Below are positions 12,074 to 23,522 of a stretch of DNA of 64,000 nucleotides, piece by piece; the first letter of the stretch is position 1, and each line of letters begins with the position of its first letter. The stretch covers positions 2,170,001-2,234,000 of the forward strand of contig JAFKAC010000008.1 of the NCBI GenBank assembly GCA_025766275.1, written 5' to 3'. The notes below the pieces were generated by a model. That model did not search any database, had not been told where the DNA came from, and saw nothing but the letters and a program-made list of their open reading frames with translations. The translations under genes were made by a program, and so were the position numbers. Origin of the DNA: Lactarius indigo (taxonomy: Eukaryota; Basidiomycota; Agaricomycetes; Russulales; Russulaceae).

Positions 12074-15000
12074 ATGCGCGAAGCAAGACAGGCCAAGCCG
12101 CCACTTCAGCTCCAGGTCGCACACCCACCAGACTGGCTGCCCGAGGCGCACACTTCTGCAGATTTAGGTGCGTATTGCGATTTTTATGGGCACCGCGAGG
12201 AATTGTCCGTTGTGCGTCGTGGCGGCACTGACGCATTTGTTGTATAGGTCGTTTTGGATATCACTTTCCGCATCCCAAACAAGAGGAAGACATCTTAACC
12301 GAGACGAATGTCAAGGATGGCCTACATTTACCCACTCCGGTTGCAGTGCGTCTATTACTCTTTCCCTTCCTGATATTTTCTCTGAAGATTCCATGTCGTC
12401 GGTCAGGCCGAAACATGGGGGGCGTCGGAAACGTTTCGGCGACGCTCGGAGATCGATACAGTCGCAGAGCTCGAGGATCTTATGAACCAAGTTTTTGCTC
12501 GGCGTGCAGGGGCCGTCGTCATACCGTACGTCTGCTTATTTACCCTTCGAGAACTCCTGTTACATGTATGCGATCCTGGCAGACCATCCACCTTCCGCAT
12601 GCCCCAGCGGGTCACCCCCAACGATGCCAAGAGGCAAGCCTGGTTCGCCGACCTTGCCAACCCCTCAGTTCCACTGCACAAACTCGGGAAGAGCGTTCCG
12701 CACGGCGCGAAGGGCCAAGACTTGCTAGACTTGCTCCATACCCACGCCGTCGCGGTTCCACGGGCAGTTTGGTTCCTCCGTGTCTTTGGCGCGAATGAGG
12801 TGACCGGCCTGCGCCATAAACCTGCATACGATCCGACGCAATACAGCGTTGAGTGGGCGAATGTTGTGACGAGCCACTTGAAGAAACAGTTGGTCGACAT
12901 AATCCTGCCCAGCGCACCACGCCCAACCCTTAACATCAAGAGCATGTTTCGGAGCGTATTGGCCGATGGCGAGTCAAGGGCTAGGTGGACATCCAAGTTC
13001 ACATACAGGTAAATGCTTTCCCGTCATTATAGTCCTGAAATTCTTGATTGGCGCTAACTTTACTTTGTAATTAGCCTCGACCTCCTGCGTAGCTTCTATT
13101 CAGAGGGCCTAGTAGACAATCGGACGTTTTTGACTTGGTTAGTGCTTCAGATGTGTACTTGTAATCTAGCGCAGGCAGGTTTCGTTGCTCGGCTCGCAGA
13201 CGAGTACCTCGACGGGATTCTTGCCTGCCGTGCACTTTCAAGGCCCTTCGTAGACGCCTGCCTGTCCAAGATTTCCGAGGTGTGCCTTGCTGTGACTTCA
13301 GCCACCTACCTGTCTGATCCGAATCAGATCCGAAGCTCATCCGCTAGAGAATACCTTCCGTCGGTGGAGAATTCTTTGAAAGTTTTCTTGCAGGTGTGTA
13401 TCATCTCGTATGCTCTCCGAGACGCATATACTAAAGGAAATGCTTTAGCGCGCATGTCTTGTCATCCCCGACGCCTTCATCTCACCACGAATGTGGATAA
13501 CACACGCAACTCTCTTGCAACAAATCCTAAATGGCGACTCCAGGTCTAATCACGCCACTCGTCCCTCGGATACCATCTATACAATGCTTGCCGACAATTT
13601 CGCCGATGTTCAGAAACGCAATGACGCATTGTGGTTTCGTAATCTTCCGCCCCGCGTGCTCGCACGTCTCACCGAAGCGGTCTCGGACGTCACTGTAAGC
13701 GCGTCGTATTACTGTTGCCCCGAATTTTCTCACCAATCCTGCGCACGCAGAAACTGAATTCCGTCGGACCGACAACTGACCTCGAAACCTTCGCCTTCTT
13801 CGATGGTGGCATCGAGAACGAGCAGCTCTTTGCTGCCAAGCTCGATCGTCTTCTCACTTGGTCTGTCACGCCCCTTCAATTTGGGGACCATCGTCCATAC
13901 GTGGCAGCTACAATTCTGCGCCGCGCGCGAGCGCAATGGGGAGCGCGGGCGGCGAGACGGGACTCCGCCGCTCCGGATGGGAAGCTCCAGGATCTGTTAT
14001 TCAAATGGCTCGATCGGGACCCGACGTGCAACGATGTACCCTCAGTGGCGCTCTTATTCGGGGAACTTGTCAGAAGCGAGCTCTTCTCCTACGCGTCGTA
14101 CGTGCAGCGGTTGATTGCTCGAGGCGAGCCAGGGCTCCTGTACTCAGAGGTGGGCACAAGCTCGGGATCATTGGTGCTAGCACGGTTATTGATCAAAAGA
14201 TCATAGGAGAATGGATCTCGGCATCGCGAATTTCTGCGCTGGATCCCGCTGCATAATTCGACGCCTGCGATTGTCAACCAGCGTCGTGTAACATTGTATG
14301 GTGTCCGGGCACGTGACACACCCGAGGAGAACAACGAACGGGAGATGCGTAGACAAGTACGACTCGTGTTCCCTGAGATATTCAATCCAGGTACTTCACT
14401 AGCTTTTCTCCTGCGTTTCTCTGCTGATCATATATTTGGGTCGTGAAGGGATGGGGGACGTTCTTCCACCACTTCCGTCATACTGTACCACGCTCCTGGA
14501 TGCACCGCGGTACCAGCAAGTCAGGACGGTTAGGCAATGGTTCCTCCCGTTGCTCCTGAAACAACTTCCCAAGTATAGCATTTCTTCATTTTTGGTGTAT
14601 GACGGATGCTTAGTAAACATTCTAGCCTTCTGGATAGTCCGCTCACACACAATGTCTTCGTAAGGGTGTATTGTGTTGCCATTGACATGATGACCCAAGT
14701 CAAGTGTTATCGCGCCATACTGGAGGTGAGCGAAGTCCTTCCCCCGCGAACTCCCTTCTGACTTGTAGCGACCTTTCATAGTTGAGCCTGGGCGTCTTGG
14801 AGCGTCCCTGCAGATCGGAATCCCTGACGATCGTTTTAGAGATGCTACGCCGGTTTTCCCCCATCTGGGCAGGCATGGGTGTGCTGAGGGTGATTACCTT
14901 TGCACTATACGCCGCATCCCAATCATGCAAGACCCGTGGGACCCACTGCCAAGCTTTGTTAGAGCTTTTGTTGGAAATGGACGCCGGTCGTTATCTCGAT

Positions 15001-17708
15001 GCCTCAGCGCGGAAGAATGTCGAGGTAGAAATCACTAACTTTGCCCAGGTATGCGATGACTGTTCTTCTTACGGCCATTGTTCGTTGACACTTTTGAAGG
15101 CTCTGCGTCCTTCGGGTGGCGAAGCAGAACCCTGTCCTAAGAATTTGCCTGAGATACTCCTGCTTTCAAATGACCCACGGCCGGATGCGGCTTATATGCT
15201 TGCTAACAGCCTCTGGTTTCACTATCATAAATCGCCGAATTGGGCCTGGAGTATTTGGGACAACACGTTCGCTGCTCTGCGAGTCCAGGTCAATGCCGAG
15301 GCGCGTGACGCGCGCTATGCCAACTTTCTACTCCATGTCGACCAACACCTCCCCGGTGGACTCGACGAACACGTTTCCCGGTGGTTCCAAGAGACCGGAA
15401 AGGCGGAGCTTATATCGATCGACGGCGTTGCCTGGACGAGCCTCACGCATACCCTCCTCCACCTCGTCGTGCAAGGTGTGTTGGCGACGACTACAATCCT
15501 GAAGGGCTTGGTCTATCCTCTCTGGAGCCACGCTCTCGCCTCGGGCACGGCCGACTGCGAGGTATATCTCCGCGCCGCCCACGACATCTTCACGCGCCTC
15601 GTACTATCCGGGGAAGACTGGGGCAGCGACATGGTGGAGCTGCAACGCGTGCGCGCGCGGCGCCAGGACGTCTTTTGCGCGTCGCACCTCTCACTGCTTG
15701 TGGGTGCCATTCCGACGCTCGTCTTCCTAGAGCACGCGCAGCACGTTCCGGCTGACCTGCGGCCCCGTGCCGCCGCGCTTCGCGATGCGGTCTGCGGCTC
15801 AGTCGAGTTCCGCCAGGGGATATATCGAGATCTGAACGCTGTACGGGACGCTTTTGACAGGTCGCTGCAGTATGATGCGTTGGACGAGAGCCTCGTCGAG
15901 CCTTTGATGGACGCCTTGCGTCTCATTCTCAACGTCGCGCGTACAGGTACGGGCTCTGTTACAAACGAATCTCGGGCTAACCAACTGACGCGAAATGCGA
16001 TAGATACGGCGTCCATAGGGTCCTCGGAGTGGTTGGACACCTCTGCATTGCTAAGCCCCTGGAAGTTGGCGGCAACGACGATCGAGGTGCAATTCTCGCT
16101 GAAGCAAATGGGCGAACGTCTGGCCCTGGGCACGCCAAACAGAAACACAAAGGTCGACCGGCTGATTGCCAAATTCATGCATCATCACATGTCCACGGAA
16201 GAGGCCGACTTGGTCGCCGAGATGGCTCGCGGCGTTGGGCCAACGATCGCGTCCAAGGTAGTACTTAGGTCATCTACAGCGAACTTGGAGCTAATCCTAT
16301 GAGCAGTTCGTGAATACCGGATTCACCTGCATAGCCAACATCCTCAAGGGGGTACAAACACCGCTAACGAGTCACGGTGTACAGGAGATTCTCGACGTGG
16401 CGAGCGAACAACTTCGCCTGCTCGCCCATGTTGTTGAGCTTGCGAGGGACGACCAAACCGCGCTACCGGTGGTTGACTCGCAGGCACAGGATAGCTTCAT
16501 CGACGCACTCGCGAGCAAGATACGGGCGTTCGAGACTCTGCTTGCTCAGCCCACGCCAACATCCGACGTTCCCTCAGCCCAGGCGACACAGGGTGCCGTT
16601 TTGATGGCTCGCCTGCTTCAGTTCAACATGGCTTTCCGCGGTGTCTGGACCCCGAAGGCGCGATCCCTTGGCGAGGGTCTGGGCAAATCCGTCTTCAACC
16701 TCGCTCTGGTAAGTCTATACCTACAACGTCGTCGAAGGGCATTACGTCTCATCGATGATTAGGCCCACGGCGCTGGTGACCATCTTAACCCTGCCGCTTT
16801 TCCATTATTTCTTGATACTTTCATGTACCTCATCGATGGTAAGCCTAGTTATCAAAGTCCTGTACCAAGTTCTTGACAACCACATTTTCACAGAGCTCGC
16901 CGCAGATGCCAAGTCCAACTCCACAGATATCTTCCGCAACTACCCACAGATACCCTTCGCTGAGCTCCCTGCCGACATGCCAGCTGAGTTCCGACAGCAG
17001 CTGCGCTGTCTACTCCCCTACCCACCGCCCCATGAAGGGGTAGCCGACTTGGTGTACGCTTCGGTAGACGCCTCGGGACAGGCCCTCCCAGGACTTCCAG
17101 TCATGAACCAGCCATGGGACTGGGTGGAGAACCTCGGAGACAACGCCTCTAGCGACACGCCCACCGAACGCGCCGTCAACAACAACGCGTCGCTATCCCT
17201 CGAACGTTTCGCCGCGCGCGCGACGGGCGATACCATGCGGACCGACAAGACCCCGCGGGGCTTCCACGACGCGCTGGGCGGCGAGAGCGTGTTCGCGCGG
17301 GACTGGGCCGAGACGCGCATACCGCTCGCGGGCGAGAACCCAGCCCGGCGCGAGGGCGAGGACGTGCCGCCTGGGGTCCTGCCCAGCGCGTTTGCCGCAC
17401 GGAGAGACATGTCGCCTGCGTCGCCCGCATGGTCCCGCCAGTCCGCGACGTCGTCGCGGCTGCAAAGCCCGACGCAGCAGTCGTACACCCGCGCCTCGGC
17501 CGCGTCGAGATCGGACGAGCAGCCCGATGTGGAGCGGTCGTCGGCGGGCAGTAGGCAGCAGGCGGGCAAACGCAAGGCGTCGACGATCACTAACCCCGAT
17601 TCGGATATCGAGATCATTGAGAGCCCGTCGGCGCTGAAGAAGGCGAAACCGACGAAAACGAAGACGACGAAGACGACGCTGGTCAAGCCGCGGGGGAAGA
17701 GGAAATAA
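12074..17708 (+). CDS. MED12: Mediator complex subunit 12 (SRB8/MED12)
   Basis: MED12 links the CDK8 kinase module to core Mediator in the nucleus. The N-terminus carries the family signature: PPDWLPEAHTSADLG, then a spliced GYHFPHPKQEEDIL and NVKDGLHLPTPVA. The Med12 domain follows (QRVTPNDAKRQAWFADLANP, LHKLGKSVPHG, then VPRAVWFLRVFGANE, 12600-12800). A long helical body with about ten short introns extends to 16.9 kb, including one 500-codon exon (14782-16302). The C-terminal tail is low-complexity and ends in Lys/Arg-rich nuclear-localisation-like sequence (KRKAS, KKAKPTK, KPRGKRK) after an acidic DSDIEIIE patch that fits a SUMO-interacting motif. I chose 12074 as start because the family's N-terminal motif lies just downstream. 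The exons I followed stay in frame across more than 5 kb. Confidence 0.9.
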
Positions 17709-18199
17709 GTAAAAGAGCTACGAATAGACGACCGTCAATCTTCGCAATCATCATCAACATTTGGATATCCCCGAGTATATATGCAATGCTTTACCCAGTC
17801 TTGTTTGTTTTCCCTTATGCTTCTGTAATTTAAACGGTACTTGTTGTCTGTAGCATATAGTAATGATCATCTTCCCAGTCCTAAACCTGAACTCTAGCAC
17901 TCCAATGTCCTTCATATTTCAGGAGGAACGAAACCGGCTCTGTTCCTACCAACGAAGGGGCTCTCACGAATCTGGACCTCTGTAGAAATATTAAGCATCG
18001 TGCGTGGTAAATAAATATGCTTACAGCTACCGGGCGAGGGATGTGTATCGCTTGCATTACCGTAGAGACGCTCGTGTTCAAGTCGGTTGAGCGCACTGAC
18101 AGCACAGCGTTCGGCCTGTGGGGGAGGGGCGTGGGAATGGCTAGGTCAGAGCGAGCTAACGAGATGGGCGTACCCACGCGAACAGCTCCGCTACTCTAT

Positions 18200-18480
18200 C
18201 CTCATCCTTGCGCAAATCCTCAGCGAGACACGGCTCGATCATCGAGTCTATGCGCGGTGAATGGTGAACCGATGAGCTCAACGCGACGACGTGTAGGACT
18301 AAGTAGACGGAGCCTGCCGTCATAGGGGGAGATCACATCTACACCTGCTTCACGGACCGCGATGTCGACTTTGTCGAACGTGACCTTGGTTGTCTCGTCT
18401 TCTTCTCGTGCATCGTCTACAGAACATAATTCAGGGACTTGTGACTTAACTCATTCGTACCTTCCTCGTCGACTACCAAC
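18200..18480 (-). pseudogene. Orphan exon pair of an unrecognised gene
   Basis: On the minus strand one frame reads LAGSSAGAFKLVVDEE up to a GTACGA donor. After a short intron it resumes with an acidic segment and KVTFDKVDIAVREAGVDV, ISPYDGRLRLL and RRRVELIGSPFTAH before a stop. The alternation of hydrophobic and charged residues and the clean junction look coding, but upstream frames contain stops and I recognise no family. A gene remnant is more likely than a complete gene. Confidence 0.22.
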
Positions 18481-19261
18481 TTGAACGCGCCTGCGGACGA
18501 ACCTGCCAAGGGTTATTATCACTCTGGAGTCGCTTTAGCTTCGCCAATGTGTTGCCTTGAGGCGGAACGATCTCCCAATCCTTTCCGCACCGAATTAGAC
18601 AGGATCAAGTCTGAGTATCGTGCAGTACCCTCAGTGTCTTCTGAACATCGAAGTCGTGACGGCCGACAGAGTGACCAATGCTACCAATAGCACCCTTGTT
18701 GAATCGCCTCATATGATAGGTGGAACTCAGAGTTGCATTATTACCACGTTCGAAACAAGACCTGCGACTCATTCAATGGGACCATTGAACAAATCGTTGT
18801 TCTCCAGCTGAGCTAAAGTACAACCCTACTTCGCCCTATAAGAGAAAAAAAAATTGTCGAAGAGGGGCCGATCAACACCACACTCTCCCTCGCGGCCTTG
18901 TTCTACAATCAAGGAAGTCGTTCCGCTTCAATGAAACACGTCGGCGAAGCCAAAGCGACTCAAGAGGGAAAACAACAGGTCTATCCACAGGCGCATTGGT
19001 AGTCAGCAAGGAAGGTAAGAATGAGTGAAGTAACTCAGTTATATTCCTGGCCTATGTTCTGCAGACGCTGCACTGATGTTCCGAGTGCGAAGTCTGACAA
19101 AGGAAAGGAAAAAAGGTACCAACTTGAGGTTTCAAAAAAAGAGTTTACAATTTCAGTTTTGAAAGAAAATGGCACACATTTGAAGTGTTTTTCGGTTGTA
19201 CCATGTTGTAGCCTTTCGAGGCCAAGAAACGGCACTCACCTTGCTTTCCAAGGTATGGCAA

Positions 19262-19310
19262 GTCGTAATTCCATGTGAATCGATTTCCACGATTCACGTG
19301 GAATTACGAC
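19262..19310. repeat. 21-bp inverted repeat with 7-nt loop
   Basis: Left arm 19262-19282 (GTCGTAATTCCATGTGAATC...) and right arm 19290-19310 are complementary at 20 of 21 positions; the exception is a T opposite G, which still pairs as U-G in RNA. The loop is ATTTCCA. It may be the foldback core of a small transposon or a small-RNA hairpin. It lies in spacer DNA. Confidence 0.65.
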
Positions 19311-19431
19311 CAGCCATATGAGTAAGGTGGTGTGGATAAAGTCTGCATGTGCCGCTGTCCGATGCGAATGTAAAGGTCTCACCCATCATTTTCTCATTTC
19401 AGATCGAAGAATTCAACACCGTTTTTTTTTT

Positions 19432-21425
19432 CTAATTAATACACACCTCGCCAATCGCCATATGCAGCCCCCCCCTATCGTAGTCGTCGTCATCTAGTTG
19501 TCCTGCAGCGCTGCAGGTCGCCTTGCGCGCATTTGCCTTGAGACTCTCCACCTGCAACTCAAGGTTGCGGATCAGTGCGCGCGCCTCGCGCAGCTCGGCG
19601 TTCAGCCGGTCATTATCCTGCTGCAAAGCAGCGCCCGCGGCCGCCTTGCTGTCCTGTTATATATCTCGTTTCAAAAATAAAGAAAGAAAAGAAGCGAGAG
19701 AGCGGGACACGCACATCTGGAACGTAAGTGGAGGACGTCGATCGCGAGGGCGGCAGCTGCGGCGAGAACGGCTGCGGGTCCGTGGCGGGCGGCGACAGCG
19801 CCGACGGGGAGAAGGGCGTTGGCTCGCTGGCGACTTTCGTGATGGGCGGCGCGAGCTGGCGGGGAGAGCGCTGCTGGCGGTGGTACGGGTGCGGATGCTG
19901 GCGCTGGGGAGGTCGCGGTCGCGGTGCGCGTTGGGAGGGGGGCGGAAGACGCCGTTGTGGTAGACTACTGCGCCTGTCTCGAGGGAGACGAGCTTGAGGG
20001 AGATGGGCTTGCCGGAGAAGAACTCGCCGGCGGTGAGGGAGGGCTCGATTGATGGCGCGGGCGGGAAGATGTCTGACTGGAACGAATCGGACTGACGTAT
20101 GTGTGAGTGAGTGATGTGATGTAACGAGGAGGTGGGACCGGGGGGAGGGAGTTACCTTGCGCTGGGACGATGAACGCGATGGGCTCGACGCCGCTGATGG
20201 TAAGCTTGTACGCGCGCGCGATCTCGCAATCGGAGGTGTTGAGAGCACGCCGCGGGATGAAACACATCCCGCGCTGAGGGTCGCTCGACTTGTGCTCATC
20301 AAGCGCATACAAATTATCGTTCTCGTACTCATAGTACCTGATATTGCCGTCGCCCTTCCCAGCTGCACCGTCGTTAGTAGCTGGGGGGGGGACGAAAATC
20401 AAAGGAAAAACCGAACCGAGGAAGAGGATATTGTTGTCGCTCCAGAAGGGCATCACTACGCCCGCGGACTGGTCGAGCGTGAGCGTCCTGACGTTCTTGA
20501 GTGCGCCCGTCTCCCACACGCAGACCTGGCGATCGCTCATAGCGGCTGAACCCAGTCGTCGCGATGCCGATCGCGGTCGCCCAACCACACGACTCGTAGC
20601 GCCCTTAATTCCACCATGACCCTCACCAACACGCACGGCATCGCCTCCAGCGCGCGGGTCGAACAAGCGGAGCTTGCGGTCGCGGGACGTGGTAGCGAGC
20701 AGCTGGCCAGTAGGGCTAAACGCGATGCTCTGTATGGTATCACCGTGGCCTTGTAAGACTGCACGAGGGGACTCTGGTGCGCCGAGGTCCCAGAGCTTGA
20801 CGGTATGGTCGCCAAGAGCGCTCGCGAGGACGTGTTGGGCCGCAGGGTGCCAGAGGACCTGGCCGACCTTGCGCGGAGACGCGTCGATAGCGGAGCACGG
20901 GCGCAAAGTCGCGCGGGTACCCAGCCGTCCGCGTTCCAGTCCTCGAACGCGGATGCGTCTACCTGCCATATCATCACGTTGCCGTCCTCGCCCCCGGACG
21001 CGACGATCGAGTCCGAGTGAGGCGACCAGTCCGTGTCCAGCACCGGCGCGGTGTGGCTCCGCGCGAGTGGGACGATAGTCTGGCAGCTTCGAGGGGATCC
21101 CCGGAGCGCCGGTGGAGGGGGACGGCGCGGGGAGGATCGCGAACGCGCCGCCGCCGGATGAGTTCCAGTTGACGCTGATGTAGGTCTGGACGGGGTGAAA
21201 CATGGACCCGGTCGCAACATCGGAGGGACACGCACACCAGATGCAGAGACGACGTTTGTATCCCATGCGCTGCTGGTCACCTTGAGGTTGTCGATCCCAT
21301 GCTCCTTCTTGGCTGGCTGCCCAAAGACATGTCTGTGCAAACGACAAGGGCCCCCATCAGAAGCGATCCTGGGCAGATAACGAAGCAGACTACCGATATT
21401 TCGATGCACGAACAAAGCGAGACAT
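19432..21425 (-). CDS. CRN1: Coronin, actin-binding WD40 protein (with several frame changes)
   Basis: Coronin binds F-actin and Arp2/3 at cortical patches. The start MSRFVRASKYR joins HVFGQPAKKEHGIDNLKV across an intron, the invariant coronin N-terminus. WD40 repeats follow: SVNWNSSGGGAFAI, ARSHTAPVLDTDW, VASGGEDGNVMIW, RKVGQVLWHP, ALGDHTVKLWDL, SRDRKLRLFDPRAG, and SAGVVMPFWSDNN. Then comes GNIRYYEYE and a C-terminal leucine-rich coiled coil (LNAELREARALIRNLELQVE). Conserved blocks fall in different frames without room for introns: near 21077, 20930, 20900, 20607, 20575 and 20548 one-base shifts are needed. The first three and the last three each restore the original frame. Either the assembly has single-base insertions here or this copy is decaying. 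The gene is divergent from the small ORF at 21546 with only 120 bp between starts. Confidence 0.85.
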
Positions 21426-21545
21426 GTCCCGTGTGACTGTTGCGTTGTTCTGGTTGTTCTTAGTTGTCGACGATTCACTTGAGATCGACGGTCCCCTTGA
21501 CAGCCTGACAAGGACCCGTTCGGCAAGTCCCGCTCCTGCCTTACC
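21426..21545. promoter_or_regulatory. Bidirectional promoter, 120 bp
   Basis: The coronin start (minus, 21425) and the start of the 76-residue protein (plus, 21546) are separated by 120 bp, so both promoters and 5' UTRs must share or overlap this interval. No clear TATA box is visible. Confidence 0.5.
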
Positions 21546-21776
21546 ATGGATTCAATCAACGCTTCAGATCCACCCCCCAACATCACTACAATATCTACCA
21601 AAGTTCTGTCCGCAAAGCGCGCCCAGATTCGTCTTCAGGCCTTTCTCGACGAATTTGAGAATCGCAACCCACCCTCGAAAGGAGGCGACAAGACCGTCAC
21701 CGCGCAATTGCAAAAGTTAAACGAAGCGCTGCTCGAAGAGCGGCGCAGACAGAAAGGTGCTAAAAAGGAGCATTGA
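21546..21776 (+). CDS. Small helical protein, 76 residues, unknown function
   Basis: A single-exon frame from ATG to TGA (MDSINASDPPPNITTISTKV...). After a polar N-terminus it is strongly amphipathic and charged (AKRAQIRLQAFLDEFENR, then LQKLNEALLEERRRQKGAKK), suggesting one or two coiled-coil helices and a basic tail. There is no signal peptide or membrane span. The compact position between coronin and the HUA1-like gene and the codon make-up support a real gene. I cannot place it in a family; small subunits of larger complexes look like this. Confidence 0.6.
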   Translation: MDSINASDPPPNITTISTKVLSAKRAQIRLQAFLDEFENRNPPSKGGDKTVTAQLQKLNEALLEERRRQKGAKKEH

Positions 21777-21940
21777 CTGGTATGCCATTTTCTAAACATC
21801 ATCATTAAAGCTCACTCAACAAGGATCTTGTCAGCTGTGATATTCTTGGATCGCTCATAAATCATAACGTACAATCAATCGCCTTTGTCATTACACAAAA
21901 TTTAGAATCGTCCGAAAAAAAAAGGCGAAACGATGGCATT

Positions 21941-23423
21941 CTAATTAAACAGCCTTCCGACACCACCACACGTTTCGCACGGCAGCTCATCGAAGATCAA
22001 GAATGGGGTCACCCCGCGCCCGCCACACCGCCAGCACAGCCGTCCTCCGATACGCGAGTCACCAGGCATGACCACTGCAGCGCCCGGCGGGGGAATCGCA
22101 CCGTAGGGCATGACCACCGCGGGGTTGTTGAGCCGTGGTTGAGGGAATGCGACGGGTGGCGGCGGGGGCCGCGCGAGTGGATACGTAGGGTTGGTGCCCC
22201 TCTGCGGGGGTTTGAACGCGGGCAACGGCTGTTGGAACGTGCGACCGTGCTGGCTCTGACTCGTAGCGCTGCTGCCCTGCTCGCCCCACGGGCTCGAGGC
22301 AAGTATGGACGAGAACGGCTTGCCGTACCGGTCCCAGCACTTGCGGCACGGGTGCGATGGATCGTAGTTCTTGTAGCCCGTGTTATTGCCTGCATGCGTA
22401 TGACATGAAACGGTGACCAGTGAGAAAGTGAGGGGGGAGAGGGGGGCGACAACGCGGCTTACATTTGGGACAGGTGTACGTCTCGGGGTAGACGAGCGTC
22501 CGTCCATTGCGCAGAAGGGGACGGCCGGGCGTCGGCGTAGTCGTCGGGTGCCCGTTATTGGCAGGCGCCGACGTGGACCCCGCGCCGCTCGAAGTAGACG
22601 CAGCACGAGAGTGGCTGGAAGGAGGGGGAGCTCCCGGTGGGGGTGCGTACCGGGGTTGCTGAGCAGCAGGTGGGGGAGGACCTGGCAGCGGAGCAAACTG
22701 AGGCTGCTGTTGCACAGGAGACACGGATGGGGGAGGGCCTGGCGGGGGACCATACTGAGATGGAGCCCCGGACGGGGGAGGGCCCGGTGGGGGACCATAC
22801 TGGCGCCCGGGGGATGGGCCGGGTGGTCCCGGAGGAGGCGGGTATGGACCTGGTGGAGGCGGCGGCTGCATGAAGGGCTCCGGCGCCCGCTGGAAGGGCC
22901 TGCGCGGGCCCTGCTCTACGACTGTCTCACCTCCGCCAACGTCGGGCGTCAGAGAGTAGGCAGGTGGTGCGCTTTCGGGAAAGTCGGGTGGAGGATCGGA
23001 TAGGAAGTCATTCGGCGGTGGGCTAGATGGCGGTGGGGGGGCGGTACTGACAGGACGTGGAGGCAGAGACGGTGGTGTGAGCTGTGAGCTGCCGGTGTTA
23101 TTGCTGGAGATAGGAAGTGGCGAAGGAGGTTGATTAGGGGGACCTCTGGATGGTATCCTCGGTGGGAGTTCGGGGAGTGCCTCTGGTGTGTCCTCATCAT
23201 CGGAATGAGCGTCTGGTCCTACGATGGTCTGATAACTAGGTGTGCTCGACACGGTGGACATTCCAGTCGGTGTGGGAGTGAGCAATGTATGGGAGATGGG
23301 TAGAACTGAGTGATATGAAGGCGCGTTTGAGGTCGCTGACGCCCCGGTTGGTGTTGGAGTCAAATATGGTAAACGGAATGGATTGCGAGAGGACACTGGA
23401 GGTTGAGTCGAGGGGCTGCTCAT
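21941..23423 (-). CDS. HUA1-like proline-rich protein with DnaJ-type zinc-binding C-terminus
   Basis: The N-terminal 300 residues are disordered and rich in Pro, Ser and Gly, with repeated PPPGPPPS-type blocks and PPxY (APPAYSLTP) that could bind SH3 or WW domains. After an intron near 22383-22465 the C-terminus carries paired cysteines: TYTCPKC, then NTGYKNYDPSHPCRKCWDRY, a second proline stretch, and CWRCGGRGVTPF...ELPCETCGGVGR. This CxxCGGxG pattern and the YDPSHPC.KCW block resemble yeast Hua1, a cytoplasmic protein tied to actin-patch and ubiquitin factors. I started at the ATG at 23423; an in-frame ATG lies 13 codons upstream. It is divergent from the NOL8-like gene 100 bp away. Confidence 0.72.
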
Positions 23424-23522
23424 CGTGGGGTGGAGGAAAGCACTGGCGATAGCGATGAGCACAGAAAGCGAATGACCCGCACTGGCTTACCAAATTCGCG
23501 GATGTCACCATAAAACCGTGCT
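23424..23522. promoter_or_regulatory. Bidirectional promoter, about 100 bp
   Basis: The HUA1-like gene (minus) and the NOL8-like gene (plus) start within 100 bp of each other, so their core promoters overlap. Confidence 0.5.

Larger units (their letters stand above)
17709..19431. other. Gene-poor spacer between MED12 and coronin
   Basis: Contains the 3' ends of two genes (MED12 from the left, coronin from the right), a possible orphan exon pair on the minus strand at 18200-18480 and a long near-perfect hairpin at 19262-19310. Nothing else could be assigned. Confidence 0.35.

Noticed and set aside
22413..23003. 196-codon plus-strand frame opposite the HUA1-like gene
   Set aside because: Antisense shadow of the proline-rich coding repeats; Arg/Gly/Trp-rich by complement.
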